Source: a bacterium (GTDB lineage: Bacteria; Actinomycetota; Thermoleophilia; Solirubrobacterales; 70-9). From it: a DNA stretch of 14,439 nucleotides. The stretch is taken from assembly GCA_002919115.1 (NCBI GenBank), contig PKER01000316.1:1-14439 (forward strand). Direction: 5' to 3'. Both the position numbers and the translations under genes were made by a program. Positions 7,295-13,631 of the stretch are shown here, piece after piece; position 1 is the stretch's first letter, and each line of letters begins with the position of its first letter. Under the pieces are notes generated by a model that worked only from the letters and a program-made list of their open reading frames with translations, had not been told where the DNA came from and ran no database searches.

Positions 7295-8139
7295 GCCATC
7301 ACCCTCGCACGTTCCGCGAGATAGGCGCGCAGGCCCTCGCGCCAGTCGGGCAGCACGGGGGCGTCATCGTGCTCGGTGCCGAGCACGGAGTACGCGGGCC
7401 GCGGGGCAGGCCGCCCGAGCATCTCGGTGGTCGCCGCCATCACCCGGCACTCGGTGTCCGTCAGGTCGAAGATCTCCTGCGCGAACTCGTACCAGGAGCA
7501 GCTCCCCGCCGCGGCCAGGTGGTAGATGCCGTACGGGAGACGGCCCTCGATCAGGTCCGCGATCGCCGTCGCCAGGTGTCGCGTGTAGGTGGGCGAGCCG
7601 ACCTGGTCGGAGACGACCAGCACCTCGGGCTGCTCGCTCGCCAGGCGCAGCATCGTCTCGACGAAGTTGCCGCCGCGCACGCCGTAGAGCCAGGAGGTGC
7701 GCACGATCCAGTGGCGCGGGTTGGCGACCGCCACCGAGGTCTCGCCGGCCTGCTTCGAGCGCCCGTACGCCGAGAGCGCGTTCGGCATGTCCGACTCGAC
7801 GTAGGGCGTGCGCTTGGCGCCGTCGAAGACGTAGTCGCTCGAGATCTGCACGATGGACGCGCCGCGGTCGCGGGCCGCGCGCGCCAGGAGCCCCGCGCCC
7901 GTGTCGTTCACCGCCATCGCGGCACGCTCGTTCGCCTCCGCGCCGTCAACGTCGGTCCACGCCGCGCAGTTGACGACCACGTCCGGGCGGATCTCCCGCA
8001 GCGCGTCCTCGACGTCGGCGGGGTCGGTGATGTCGAGGTTCGCGCGGGCGAGCGCGTAGACCTCGTGGTCGCGGCCGACCAGCTCGTCGGTCACGTCGCC
8101 GCCGAGCATCCCGCCCGCGCCTGTGACGATCACCCTCAC
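7291..8139 (-). CDS. rfbD: dTDP-4-dehydrorhamnose reductase
   Basis: Last step of dTDP-L-rhamnose synthesis: NAD(P)H-dependent reduction of the 4-keto sugar. The 282-residue reductase has GAGGMLGGDV at the N-terminal Rossmann fold (residues 7-16), NCAAWTDVDGAE (57-68), and SSDYVFDG (100-107; Ser replaces the more usual Thr). SAYGRSK with Y125 and K129 as the catalytic pair, RTSWLYG, and a GIYHLAAAGSCSWYEFAQEIF segment near the C-terminus follow. The GTG at 8139 overlaps the rfbA stop as GTGA, giving a 4-nt coupling overlap. A much longer open frame extends upstream to 8637, but that part is antisense-like low-complexity within rfbA, so I reject it. Full length for the family, with rfbB overlapping its stop in turn. 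Confidence 0.95.
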   Translation of the reverse strand: MRVIVTGAGGMLGGDVTDELVGRDHEVYALARANLDITDPADVEDALREIRPDVVVNCAAWTDVDGAEANERAAMAVNDTGAGLLARAARDRGASIVQISSDYVFDGAKRTPYVESDMPNALSAYGRSKQAGETSVAVANPRHWIVRTSWLYGVRGGNFVETMLRLASEQPEVLVVSDQVGSPTYTRHLATAIADLIEGRLPYGIYHLAAAGSCSWYEFAQEIFDLTDTECRVMAATTEMLGRPAPRPAYSVLGTEHDDAPVLPDWREGLRAYLAERARVMA

Positions 8140-9209
8140 GGCAGCGTGATCTCCGAGTTGTCGCCGACGATCATGCTGATCGTGCGCGGGCGCCGCTCGC
8201 CGCGCTTCAGCGTCACGTTGCGCCCGAGCAGGCTCGCCTCCATGCGCGTCTCCAGGCTCAGCACCTTCGCGCCCGCGAGCAGGATCGAGTGCTGCACCTC
8301 GGAGTGCTCGACGACCACGTCGCGGTCGATCGACGTGTAGGGGCCGATGTAGGAGTCGGTGATCACGGCGCCGGGACCGATGATGGCGGGTCCGCGCACG
8401 AGCGAGCGCTCGATGCGCGCGCCGGGCGCGACCGCGACGCGCCCCTCGATCCGCGCGCTCTCGATCTCCCCCTCGATCGAGCGCTCCAGGTCCTCGAGCA
8501 CCAGCCGGTTCGCCTCGAGCATGTCGGCGAGCTGGCCGGTGTCCTTCCACCAGCCGGTGACCGTGCGCGACTCGACGCGCGCCCCGTTGTCGATCAGGTG
8601 CTGGATCGCGTCGGTGATCTCGAGCTCGTTGCGCCACGAGGGCTTGATCGCGCGCGCCGCCTCGAAGATCGCGGGACCGAAGAGGTAGACGCCCACGAGG
8701 GCCATGTCCGAGGGCGGGTCCTTGGGCTTCTCGACCAGCCGCACCACCCGCTCGCCGTCGAGCTCGGCGACGCCGTAGTGCCAGGGGTCGGGCACCTTGG
8801 TGAGCAGGATGAGCGCGTCGGACTCCCCCTCGCGGAAGCGGTCGGCCAGCGCGCGGACGCCGTCGCGCAGGAGGTTGTCGCCCAGGTACATGATGAACGG
8901 CCCGTGGCCGAGCGCCTCCTCGGCGGTGAGCACGGCGTGCGCGAGGCCGCGCGGGGCGTCCTGCACGACGTAGGTGACGCGCGCGCCGAACTTGGACCCG
9001 TCGCCCACGGCCTCGCGGATCTCGTCGCCGGTCTCGGGCGCGATCACGATCACGATGTCGGTGACGCCGGCTTCGACGAGCGCCTCGATCCCGTAGAACA
9101 GCACGGGCTTGTTCGCCACCGGGACGAGCTGCTTGGCGGACGTGTGGGTAATCGGGCGAAGGCGGGTCCCCGCGCCTCCGGAGAGGATCAGTCCCTTCAG
9201 GGGCTCCAT
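8136..9209 (-). CDS. rfbA: Glucose-1-phosphate thymidylyltransferase, long form with left-handed beta-helix tail
   Basis: First step of the pathway: couples glucose-1-phosphate to dTTP, giving dTDP-glucose. The nucleotidyltransferase domain (about residues 1-240) shows the signature GGAGTRLRP (11-19) with K26 and K34 nearby, QDAPRGLAHAV, YLGDN (metal-binding D111), VEKP (159-162), ELEITDAIQ, and GWWKDTG (219-225). Residues about 245-345 form hexapeptide-type left-handed beta-helix turns (IEGRVAVAPGARIERS, IIGPGAVITDSYIGPYTSI). At 357 residues it belongs to the long RmlA class also found in deoxysugar antibiotic clusters, not the short form of about 290 residues in E. coli. It is the first gene of the rfb unit, with a -10-like TAGCCT 8 nt before the ATG and no Shine-Dalgarno. 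Sugar-1-phosphate specificity is inferred from the operon. Confidence 0.93.
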   Translation of the reverse strand: MEPLKGLILSGGAGTRLRPITHTSAKQLVPVANKPVLFYGIEALVEAGVTDIVIVIAPETGDEIREAVGDGSKFGARVTYVVQDAPRGLAHAVLTAEEALGHGPFIMYLGDNLLRDGVRALADRFREGESDALILLTKVPDPWHYGVAELDGERVVRLVEKPKDPPSDMALVGVYLFGPAIFEAARAIKPSWRNELEITDAIQHLIDNGARVESRTVTGWWKDTGQLADMLEANRLVLEDLERSIEGEIESARIEGRVAVAPGARIERSLVRGPAIIGPGAVITDSYIGPYTSIDRDVVVEHSEVQHSILLAGAKVLSLETRMEASLLGRNVTLKRGERRPRTISMIVGDNSEITLP

Positions 9210-9217
9210 TTCTGCGG

Positions 9218-9223
9218 AGGCTA
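9218..9223 (-). promoter_or_regulatory. Candidate -10 element of the rfb operon
   Basis: TAGCCT on the minus strand (overlapping TATAGC, another possible register) ends 8 nt before the rfbA ATG. This would give a leaderless or near-leaderless transcript. No Shine-Dalgarno is present in the gap and no clear -35 is seen. Confidence 0.4.
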
Positions 9224-9343
9224 TAGCGGGATGGGCCTCGACAGCGGAGGTTTGTCGCCCCGGACGTTCCGCACGCAGGCTCAGATCCAGATCAAGGGGG
9301 TCACGAGCGCGGGCGGCCCCGCGCGGGCGAGCGTCGCGTGGTG

Positions 9344-9349
9344 TAGGGT
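9344..9349 (+). promoter_or_regulatory. Candidate -10 element of the beta-helix gene
   Basis: TAGGGT matches TANNNT and would place the transcription start near 9356, leaving a leader of about 32 nt that contains the Shine-Dalgarno at 9377-9383. No -35 hexamer is recognisable in the G+C-rich DNA upstream. Confidence 0.35.
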
Positions 9350-9376
9350 CGCAGCGACTCTTGTTGCCTAACCCCT

Positions 9377-9383
9377 AGGGGGG
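9377..9383 (+). promoter_or_regulatory. Shine-Dalgarno of the beta-helix gene, inside a CCCCTAGGGG palindrome
   Basis: AGGGGGG lies 4 nt before the ATG at 9388. Its first part forms half of the palindrome CCCCTAGGGG (9372-9381), so the ribosome binding site could be partly hidden in a short hairpin with a minimal loop. The structure is too small to claim regulation. Confidence 0.5.
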
Positions 9384-9387
9384 ACCC

Positions 9388-10233
9388 ATGAGACCACGCA
9401 GGCTGCGGGCGCTCGCCGGCGGCGCCATCTTCGCAAGCGCCCTCGCGCTCGCCGGAGCATCGTCCGCTCAGGCCGCGATCCAGTGCGGCGACGTCATCAA
9501 GAAGAGCGTCAAGCTCAAAAGGAACCTGAACTGCACCGGCTCCGGCACGGACGGCCTGATCATCGGCCGCGACGGGGTGACGATCAACCTCAACGGCAAG
9601 ACGCTGCGCGGGCCCTCGGGCAACCGGACCGGGATTGATAACCCCGGCTACGACGGCGTCACGGTCAAGAACGGCAAGCTGCGCGGCTGGTCGAAGGGGA
9701 TCGACTTCTACTCCCCGGCCCGCACGACGCTGCGGAAGCTCGAGATTCGCCTTGACGGCACCAATAGCGACACCGGCATCGAGCTGGAATACGCCGTGCG
9801 GCCCGTGATCCGCAACGTGACCATCGACAACGCCGCCTACGGGCTCTACCTGTACGAGACGTACGCGCAGAAGGTCAGAAACGTGAAGGTCACGGGCAGC
9901 GACCCCACGACCACCTACGGGATCTACGGCGGCTACATGCACGGGGTGCTCGAGAAGGTCCGCGCGCACCGCGCCTCCTACGGCTTCTACGTCTACGGCG
10001 ACTCCCCGAGGCTCCTGATCAAGGACAGCGCCGCCAACAAGGCCGGTTCCATCGGGTTCTACCTGTCGAACAGCACGCCGCTCGCGGACTATCGCTACAC
10101 GCTGAAGAACAACACCGCGAACAACGCGGGGGTCTACGGGTTCTACGCGAGCTACGACGTCGACGGCGGCGGCAACAAGGCGAAGGGCGCGGGCACGAAG
10201 AACTGCGAGAACGTGCCCTGCAAGCGGAAGTAG
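9388..10233 (+). CDS. Secreted right-handed parallel beta-helix protein (NosD-like)
   Basis: A 281-residue exported protein. A Sec signal peptide covers residues 1-29: basic MRPRRLR, hydrophobic AGGAIFASALALAG, and probable cleavage at SAQA/AIQC. The mature chain shows repeating strand-turn coils of about 22-25 residues (GLIIGRDGVTINLNGKTLRG, DGVTVKNGKLRGWSKGIDF, RPVIRNVTIDNAAYGLYLY, KVRNVKVTGSDPTTTYGIYG, and more). Asn and Gly/Tyr recur in register, which is the pattern of PbH1-type parallel beta-helices. C33 and C49 near the N-terminus and C273 and C278 at the C-terminus may form two disulfide caps. No Asp/Glu-rich polysaccharidase active site stands out, so a structural or glycan-binding role is as likely as catalysis. 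Codons are somewhat richer in A/T (AAC, AAG, AAT) than in its neighbours. It is divergent from rfbA and monocistronic. Confidence 0.87.
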   Translation: MRPRRLRALAGGAIFASALALAGASSAQAAIQCGDVIKKSVKLKRNLNCTGSGTDGLIIGRDGVTINLNGKTLRGPSGNRTGIDNPGYDGVTVKNGKLRGWSKGIDFYSPARTTLRKLEIRLDGTNSDTGIELEYAVRPVIRNVTIDNAAYGLYLYETYAQKVRNVKVTGSDPTTTYGIYGGYMHGVLEKVRAHRASYGFYVYGDSPRLLIKDSAANKAGSIGFYLSNSTPLADYRYTLKNNTANNAGVYGFYASYDVDGGGNKAKGAGTKNCENVPCKRK

Positions 10234-10238
10234 CCGGC

Positions 10239-10253
10239 CGCCCGCCTCGGGCG
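10239..10253 (+). terminator. Hairpin just downstream of the beta-helix gene
   Basis: CGCCCG/CGGGCG forms a 6-bp all-GC stem with a 3-nt loop, starting 5 nt past the stop codon. A short TTT (10261-10264 region) follows some 8 nt later. It is a plausible but imperfect intrinsic terminator in the plus direction. Confidence 0.35.
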
Positions 10254-10294
10254 CGTGCGCGTTTCGTCACAAATCGCCCGGGCGCGCGTAAAGG

Positions 10295-10315
10295 CGGCCA
10301 CGCGATAGGTGGCCG
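10295..10315 (-). terminator. Hairpin downstream of the acylase gene
   Basis: CGGCCAC and GTGGCCG pair perfectly (7 bp) around a 7-nt loop. On the minus strand the hairpin begins 6 nt after the acylase stop and is followed by CCTTTA, a weak U-run. It is the best terminator candidate in the window and faces the convergent beta-helix gene. Confidence 0.45.
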
Positions 10316-10321
10316 ATTGCG

Positions 10322-12697
10322 TCAGCGGGGGGTGAGGGTCAGCACCTGCCAGGGGCCCTCACCCTCCAGCGGCTGCGTGAACCCGTCGCGCCACCGCGGC
10401 TGCAGGTCGTCGTAGTGCTCGCTCGCGACGTGGCCTGAGTTGCCCGTGAACTGCTGCCAGCGCGAGCGCTCGGGGTGCACCGGGTCGGCGACGAGGCGCC
10501 AGCAGGGCGCCCAGATCGCCTCGTAGGGCCTCCCTGGGTCCCAGCCCACCTGCGCGACCGTCTCCTGGCCGCCGCCCACCTCGAGCTTGCGGTCGAAGAT
10601 CCTCCTGAACAGGGCGTTGGCCCCGCCCAGCGCGTGCGGGAAGCGCAGCGGGTGCACACGGCCCCAGCGCCAGCGCTCGGGATCGTCGCCGTAGCGGTCG
10701 GCGAGGTCGTTGAGCGCGCCGCGCAGCGCGTCGAGCGCGAGCTCGTCCCACGAGCCGCCGATCAGCTCCTCGTCGCCCTCCTCCCAGAGATGGAGCAGGT
10801 GCGCCTGCCAGCGCCAGGGCGAGGTGACGTGGGACATGAAGCCGTTGTCGGCGCGGTCGAGCCAGCGCTCCGCGAGGTCGCGGTCGCCGATCGCCGCGCG
10901 CGCGACCGCCATGCCGAAGTGCAGCGTGAAGGCCTGGTAGATCGTCGCCGCGATCGAGTCCGGCGTCATGCGCCCGTCCCACGAGCGCAGGCGCTCGATG
11001 GCGCGCGTCTCGGCCTGGCTGCGCGGCTCCAGGCGCGCGAGCCGCCGCGCCGTCTCCAGCCCGCGGAGCGAGAGCATGTCGGTCTGCATGCGGGCGAAGC
11101 CGTCGAGGTCGTGCTCGTCCGTGCGGCGCAGGAGCTGCTCGATGCGCGCGGCGCGGGCCCCGTCGAGGTACTCGCTGGTCAGGTGGTGGGGGTAGTCCTC
11201 GGGCTCGACCCGGTTGTTCGCGGTGACGACGAAGCCGCTCTCGGGATCGGTGAGCTCGGGGAGCTCGTCGTAGGGGATCCACCCGACCCACTCGTCCTCC
11301 CCGCTCCACCCGCAGCGCGGCAAGTCCGGTGAGCCGCCCTCGCGCAGCGGGACCTTGCCGACCGTCTTGTAGCCGATCGAGCCGTGCCGGTCGGCCCACA
11401 CCAGGTTGATCACCGGCGTCGCGTAGTCGGCGAGCCGGGCGACGAGGTCCGGGCCGCTGGCCGCGTCGAGCACGCCCACGTGCGCGCTCGTCACCGCCGG
11501 GAAGCGCAGCGTCATCCAGCTCAGCGCGAGCGGCTCGGCTTCGTCGGCGCCCAGCGCCTCGTTGACGATCGGGCCGTGGTGCGTCTCGCGGACCACGAGC
11601 CGCTCCGGCGACCTGCCCCGGACTGGGATCTCCTCGGTCCGCGTCTCGAGCTCGCGCCACTCGTCGCGGAAGCGGTAGCGGTCGCCCTCGACCCGCTCGA
11701 CGAAGAGGTCCATCACGTCGGCCATCACGTTCGTGAAGCTCCACGCCACGTCGTTGTTCTGCCCGAACGCGATCCCGGGGGCGCCTGGCAGCGCGGCGCC
11801 CCGCGCGAACCGCTCGCCGAGGTAGAGGCCCACCTGGTAGGTGATCCCCGGCATCGACGGGGAGAGGTGCGGATCGCCGGCGAGCAGCGGGCGGCCCGTC
11901 GCGGAGAGCTCGCCGGAGACGGCCCAGTTGTTCGACCCGGTCGCCTCGACGGCGAAGCCGAGGTAGCGGCGGACCGCGTCGATGCGGGCGGCGAGCTCGC
12001 CGGGCCGGGAGCCGTCGCCGCCCGGCTCGAGGACGATCGGGCTGCCCTTCGGGTAGGTGGGGTCGAGGCGCGCGGCGAGCTCCGGTCCGAGCGCCCGCCC
12101 CATCTCGGCGCGCAGGAGCTCGCGCTCCCAGTTCGTCGAGAGGCCGAACGAGAGCAGCTTCTGGCTGGCGAGCGTGTCGGCCGGGCTCCACGGCTCGAAG
12201 CCCAGGCGCAGGATCTGGAACTCGACGGGCAGCGCCCGGGCGCGGGCGGCGGCCGCGTTGACGCCGGCGCTCAGCGCGGTGAGCGCCTCCGCGACCTCGT
12301 CGCCCAGTTCGCGCGCCTCGCGCTCGGCGGCGCGACGCAGGCCGAGCGTGCGCATCAGGCGGTCGGTGGGCAGCGCGTCGGGGCCGGCGATCTCGGCGAG
12401 CCGCCCGTCGGCGATGCGCCGGTAGAGGTCGAGCTGCCAGAGGCGGTCCTGGCCGAAGCAGAAGCCCTGGCCGAACCACAGGTCGCGGGGGCTCGCGGCG
12501 TAGATGTGCGGCACGCCCCAGCGGTCCCGCCGGATCTCGACCGGCGCGTCGAGCCCGTGGACGTGCAGGGTGCCGGTGGTCTGCGGGAGCGGCCGCCGGA
12601 GGAGCTGCCACCAGGCGCCGAGGGCAGCCGCGCCCGCCGCGGCGGCGAGCGCTCCGATGAATCGGACCGGCTTCACGCTGCCGGTGATATCAGTCAC
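10322..12697 (-). CDS. Penicillin acylase family Ntn-hydrolase
   Basis: A 791-residue member of the penicillin/cephalosporin/AHL acylase family, which hydrolyses amide bonds after self-cleavage exposes an N-terminal serine. A hydrophobic segment (residues 11-30) acts as signal or membrane anchor. The alpha region carries RDRWGVPHIYA and GFCFGQDRLWQLDLYRR (about 57-94). The cleavage site G254/S255 lies in GSNNWAVSG, so S255 is the predicted nucleophile. DPHLSPSMPG (275-284), FGQNNDVAWSFTNVMADVMDLFVE and TANNRVEPEDYP follow; N494 in the last is the likely oxyanion Asn. Length suits the family. It starts at GTG 12697, overlapping the upstream MBL gene by 8 nt; GTG 12676 is an alternative just before the hydrophobic segment. 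Substrate is not predictable from sequence: beta-lactams, acyl-homoserine lactones and lipopeptides are all processed by relatives. Confidence 0.92.
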   Translation of the reverse strand: MTDITGSVKPVRFIGALAAAAGAAALGAWWQLLRRPLPQTTGTLHVHGLDAPVEIRRDRWGVPHIYAASPRDLWFGQGFCFGQDRLWQLDLYRRIADGRLAEIAGPDALPTDRLMRTLGLRRAAEREARELGDEVAEALTALSAGVNAAAARARALPVEFQILRLGFEPWSPADTLASQKLLSFGLSTNWERELLRAEMGRALGPELAARLDPTYPKGSPIVLEPGGDGSRPGELAARIDAVRRYLGFAVEATGSNNWAVSGELSATGRPLLAGDPHLSPSMPGITYQVGLYLGERFARGAALPGAPGIAFGQNNDVAWSFTNVMADVMDLFVERVEGDRYRFRDEWRELETRTEEIPVRGRSPERLVVRETHHGPIVNEALGADEAEPLALSWMTLRFPAVTSAHVGVLDAASGPDLVARLADYATPVINLVWADRHGSIGYKTVGKVPLREGGSPDLPRCGWSGEDEWVGWIPYDELPELTDPESGFVVTANNRVEPEDYPHHLTSEYLDGARAARIEQLLRRTDEHDLDGFARMQTDMLSLRGLETARRLARLEPRSQAETRAIERLRSWDGRMTPDSIAATIYQAFTLHFGMAVARAAIGDRDLAERWLDRADNGFMSHVTSPWRWQAHLLHLWEEGDEELIGGSWDELALDALRGALNDLADRYGDDPERWRWGRVHPLRFPHALGGANALFRRIFDRKLEVGGGQETVAQVGWDPGRPYEAIWAPCWRLVADPVHPERSRWQQFTGNSGHVASEHYDDLQPRWRDGFTQPLEGEGPWQVLTLTPR

Positions 12698-13478
12698 GCA
12701 GGTCGTCCGGCAAGCGCCCTTCGGCCGCGAGCTTCTCGAAGTGCGCCTGCATCGTGAGCGCCGCAGCGACCCGCAGGTCCGCGGGGACGTCGCCCCAGAC
12801 CCGGTCCAGCAGGCGCTCGCGCGAGCGCTCGCCGGCGTCGAGCTCGGCAAGCAGGGCGCGCTCACGCGCGAGGCGGTGCTCGCGGTACTCGGCGAGCTTG
12901 CTCTCCGGGTCGGTGATCCACGGACCGTGCCCGGGCGCAAGCAGCGAGCAGCCGAGCTCGCGCACGCGCTCGAGCGAGCGCAGGTACAGGGCCAGCGAGC
13001 CGCCCCAGGCCGCAGGCAGCACGATCGAGGAGCCGCGGCCGAGGACCAAGTCGCCGCAGAAGCACACGTCCTCCCAGACGAAGCAGACGTGGTCGGCCGA
13101 GTGCCCGGGCGTGGGCACGACCCGGAACGGGCCGACCTCCTGGATCGCGTCGCTCGCGGGAGCGACGGCGGTCGCGTCGGGCTGCAGGGTGGTCTCGTCG
13201 CGCTCGCCGATCCGCCCCCAGGCGAGCGGCGCGCCGAGCGCCTCCACGCCCGCGGTGTGGTCGGCGTGCGAGTGGGTGAGCAGCACGCCTGCGATCCCGC
13301 CGCGCGACGAGGCGGCGTCCTGGATCGCTGCGATGTGTCCGGGGTCGTCGGGCCCCGGGTCGATCACCCACGCGGGCGCGGCGCCGACGACGTAGGTGTT
13401 CGTGCCGTCGAGCGTCATCGGGCTCGGGTTGGGCGCGCGGATGCGCAGGATCGCCGGGTGCCCAGGCGGGGAGTCCAT
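12690..13478 (-). CDS. MBL-fold metallo-hydrolase with C-terminal winged helix (LACTB2-like)
   Basis: A 262-residue cytoplasmic metallo-beta-lactamase-fold protein. Metal ligands are visible: HSHADH (H69, H71, D73, H74), H126 in PTPGHSADH, D143 in CFCGDLVLG, and H184 in APGHGP. The N-terminal NPSPMTLDGTNTYVVG and the C-terminal helices (about 204-258, RERALLAELDAG to EKLAAEGRLP) match the winged-helix extension found in LACTB2-type members. Mammalian LACTB2 is an endoribonuclease; bacterial relatives are mostly uncharacterised. I chose the ATG at 13478, which sits directly after a TAGGGT element. A longer frame reaches 13619 from TTG but would translate the palindromic repeats. Its last codons overlap the acylase start, so the two form an operon. 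Beta-lactamase activity should not be assumed from the fold. Confidence 0.92.
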   Translation of the reverse strand: MDSPPGHPAILRIRAPNPSPMTLDGTNTYVVGAAPAWVIDPGPDDPGHIAAIQDAASSRGGIAGVLLTHSHADHTAGVEALGAPLAWGRIGERDETTLQPDATAVAPASDAIQEVGPFRVVPTPGHSADHVCFVWEDVCFCGDLVLGRGSSIVLPAAWGGSLALYLRSLERVRELGCSLLAPGHGPWITDPESKLAEYREHRLARERALLAELDAGERSRERLLDRVWGDVPADLRVAAALTMQAHFEKLAAEGRLPDDLRD

Positions 13479-13506
13479 GGCCCGCACCCTAGTTGGCCCG
13501 CACCCT
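13479..13506 (-). repeat. Duplicated 12-nt leader element at the MBL gene start
   Basis: AGGGTGCGGGCC occurs twice on the minus strand with a 16-nt period (13495-13506 and 13479-13490). The second copy directly abuts the ATG. The spacer AACT turns the second copy into TAGGGT, a TANNNT -10 element; the first copy lacks the leading TA. Confidence 0.6.
13486..13491 (-). promoter_or_regulatory. Candidate -10 element of the MBL-acylase operon
   Basis: TAGGGT on the minus strand is separated from the ATG at 13478 by exactly 7 nt, the distance expected when transcription begins at the start codon itself. This predicts a leaderless mRNA. It was created by the junction between two copies of the 12-nt repeat. 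Confidence 0.5.
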
Positions 13507-13534
13507 GGTAAGAGCCCCGCGCGCCCCGCCGCCC

Positions 13535-13581
13535 GAGTGAGGCGGATTTGTTCGCCTATGTCGTACGAATCCGCCTCACTC
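13535..13581. repeat. Palindromic repeat, copy 1
   Basis: A 47-nt inverted repeat with 20-nt arms around CCTATGT. The left arm contains GTGAGGCGGATTTGTTCG; the right arm contains CGTACGAATCCGCCTCAC. Only two arm positions fail to pair. It would form a stable cruciform in DNA or a hairpin in RNA from either strand. It differs from copy 2 at 6 of 43 aligned positions. Confidence 0.85.
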
Positions 13582-13587
13582 CCCGAC

Positions 13588-13630
13588 GTGAGGCGGATAT
13601 GTGCGGCTATATCGAACAAATCCGCCTCAC
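13588..13630. repeat. Palindromic repeat, copy 2
   Basis: A 43-nt inverted repeat with 18-nt arms around GCTATAT. The left arm is GTGAGGCGGATATGTGCG; the right arm is CGAACAAATCCGCCTCAC. Two arm positions do not pair. It begins 51 nt after the equivalent base of copy 1. The right arm here is the exact reverse complement of the left arm of copy 1, so arms of the two copies could also pair with each other. Confidence 0.85.
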
Positions 13631-13631
13631 T

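Noticed and set aside
8140..8637. N-terminal extension of rfbD to 8637
   Set aside because: It lies wholly inside rfbA in another frame and is Arg/Ala/His-rich low complexity. The Rossmann motif begins directly after the GTG at 8139.
9372..9381. CCCCTAGGGG palindrome as a regulatory operator
   Set aside because: It is only 10 nt and is explained largely by the G-run of the Shine-Dalgarno. It is recorded only as a note on the ribosome binding site.
9301..9969. Minus-strand frame over the start of the beta-helix gene
   Set aside because: It has a Val/Asp/Arg-rich shadow composition and is opposite a gene with a signal peptide, Shine-Dalgarno and regular beta-helix coils.
12698..12940. N-terminal extension of the acylase to 12940
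   Set aside because: The extension is a Ser/Arg/Ala-rich out-of-frame reading of the MBL gene. The hydrophobic anchor expected at the acylase N-terminus comes just after the GTG at 12697.
10322..13478. Antibiotic-resistance cassette (beta-lactamase plus penicillin acylase)
   Set aside because: The family names suggest it, but the MBL protein has a LACTB2-like winged helix and no export signal. The acylase family is functionally broad. No mobility genes or resistance regulators are present.
13479..13619. Longer MBL-fold protein starting at TTG 13619
   Set aside because: The extra 47 residues translate the palindromic repeats and show no family resemblance. The conserved domain starts after the ATG at 13478, which has a well-placed -10.
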